A stretch of DNA of 14,534 nt from Streptomyces griseus subsp. griseus (lineage in GTDB: Bacteria; Actinomycetota; Actinomycetes; Streptomycetales; Streptomycetaceae): positions 1-14,534 of the forward strand of contig NZ_JOJE01000079.1 of assembly GCF_000720255.1 (NCBI RefSeq). Reading direction: 5' to 3'. The notes under the pieces are model-generated. The model was not told the DNA's origin. It was given only the letters and a program-made list of their open reading frames with translations, and searched no databases. Shown here piece by piece: positions 14,367-14,534 of this stretch (position 1 is the first letter of the stretch; each line of letters starts with the position of its first letter). A program made the position numbers and the translations under genes.

Positions 14367-14534
14367 CTATGCAGCCAGCCCTTCACTGAGGCTGGCCCAG
14401 TAGTCGTGTTCGTAGTCGATCGGGCTCTTGAAGCCGCACACGCTGTGTAGCCGACGGCTGTTGTAGAAGTCGGTGATCCAGGTCGCGATCCGGATCCGGG
14501 CCGCGGTGCGGGTGGTGAAGGCGTGCCGGTGGAC
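14367..14534 (-). pseudogene. Second IS3-family transposase OrfB C-terminus (runs off the right edge)
   Basis: The minus frame reads VHRHAFTTRTAARIRIATWI, TDFYNSRRLHSVCGFKSPID, and ends WASLSEGLAA with TAG at 14367-14369. YNxRRLHSxxGxxSP(I/V)xYE is the classic end of IS3 OrfB transposases. Its upstream part lies outside the window, so this copy could be whole. It differs clearly from the neighbouring 14098-14346 fragment and so represents another element. Both ends share TATGCAGCCAG after the stop region (14099-14109 and 14368-14378). Confidence 0.78.

Noticed and set aside
1..14534. CRISPR array or rRNA genes
   Set aside because: No regularly spaced repeats and no conserved rRNA sequence were seen on reading through.

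Overview
The window is high-GC actinobacterial DNA, almost certainly Streptomyces. The RNase J start, the RNA polymerase alpha fragment, the DUF6131 membrane peptide, the DUF6492 protein and the transposon remnants all read as Streptomyces sequence. It has two textures: one compact, intact four-gene operon and one intact DUF6492 gene, both set in a graveyard of truncated genes and decayed mobile elements, as on an unstable chromosome arm, a linear plasmid or an insertion hot spot.

Left part (1-5480). The first 73 codons of RNase J (minus strand) run off the left edge. After about 650 bases without a clear gene come a methyltransferase C-terminal fragment (minus), the C-terminal half of an MFS transporter (plus), and an RNA polymerase alpha gene lacking about its first 70 codons (minus). 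Next is a tyrosine-recombinase integrase with an in-frame TGA and a replaced C-terminus, a strong hairpin terminator, and a frameshifted CobW C-terminal fragment.

Middle (5480-6760). A small intact DUF6131-type membrane peptide, an IS5-family transposase remnant with a frameshift and internal deletion, an EF-hand protein cut inside a calcium loop, and a terminator.

Core (6759-11021, minus strand). A tightly packed operon reads mfnB - aldehyde dehydrogenase - zinc alcohol dehydrogenase - SAM-dependent methyltransferase, and ends at the hairpin at 6697-6720. MfnB makes the furan (5-formylfuran-3-yl)methyl phosphate from glyceraldehyde 3-phosphate. The neighbours have the chemistry to oxidise the alcohol and aldehyde groups of such a furan and perhaps methylate a product. 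I infer a small furan-carboxylate or furan-ester pathway and do not recognise it as a described system.

Right part (11022-14534). The operon's upstream region carries paired palindromic CCCTA/TAGGG sites. It is followed by a frameshifted DDE transposase fragment, an intact DUF6492 (glycosyltransferase-like) gene on the minus strand, short coding-like scraps, and two abutting IS3-family transposase C-terminal fragments at the right edge. I see no tRNA, rRNA or CRISPR.
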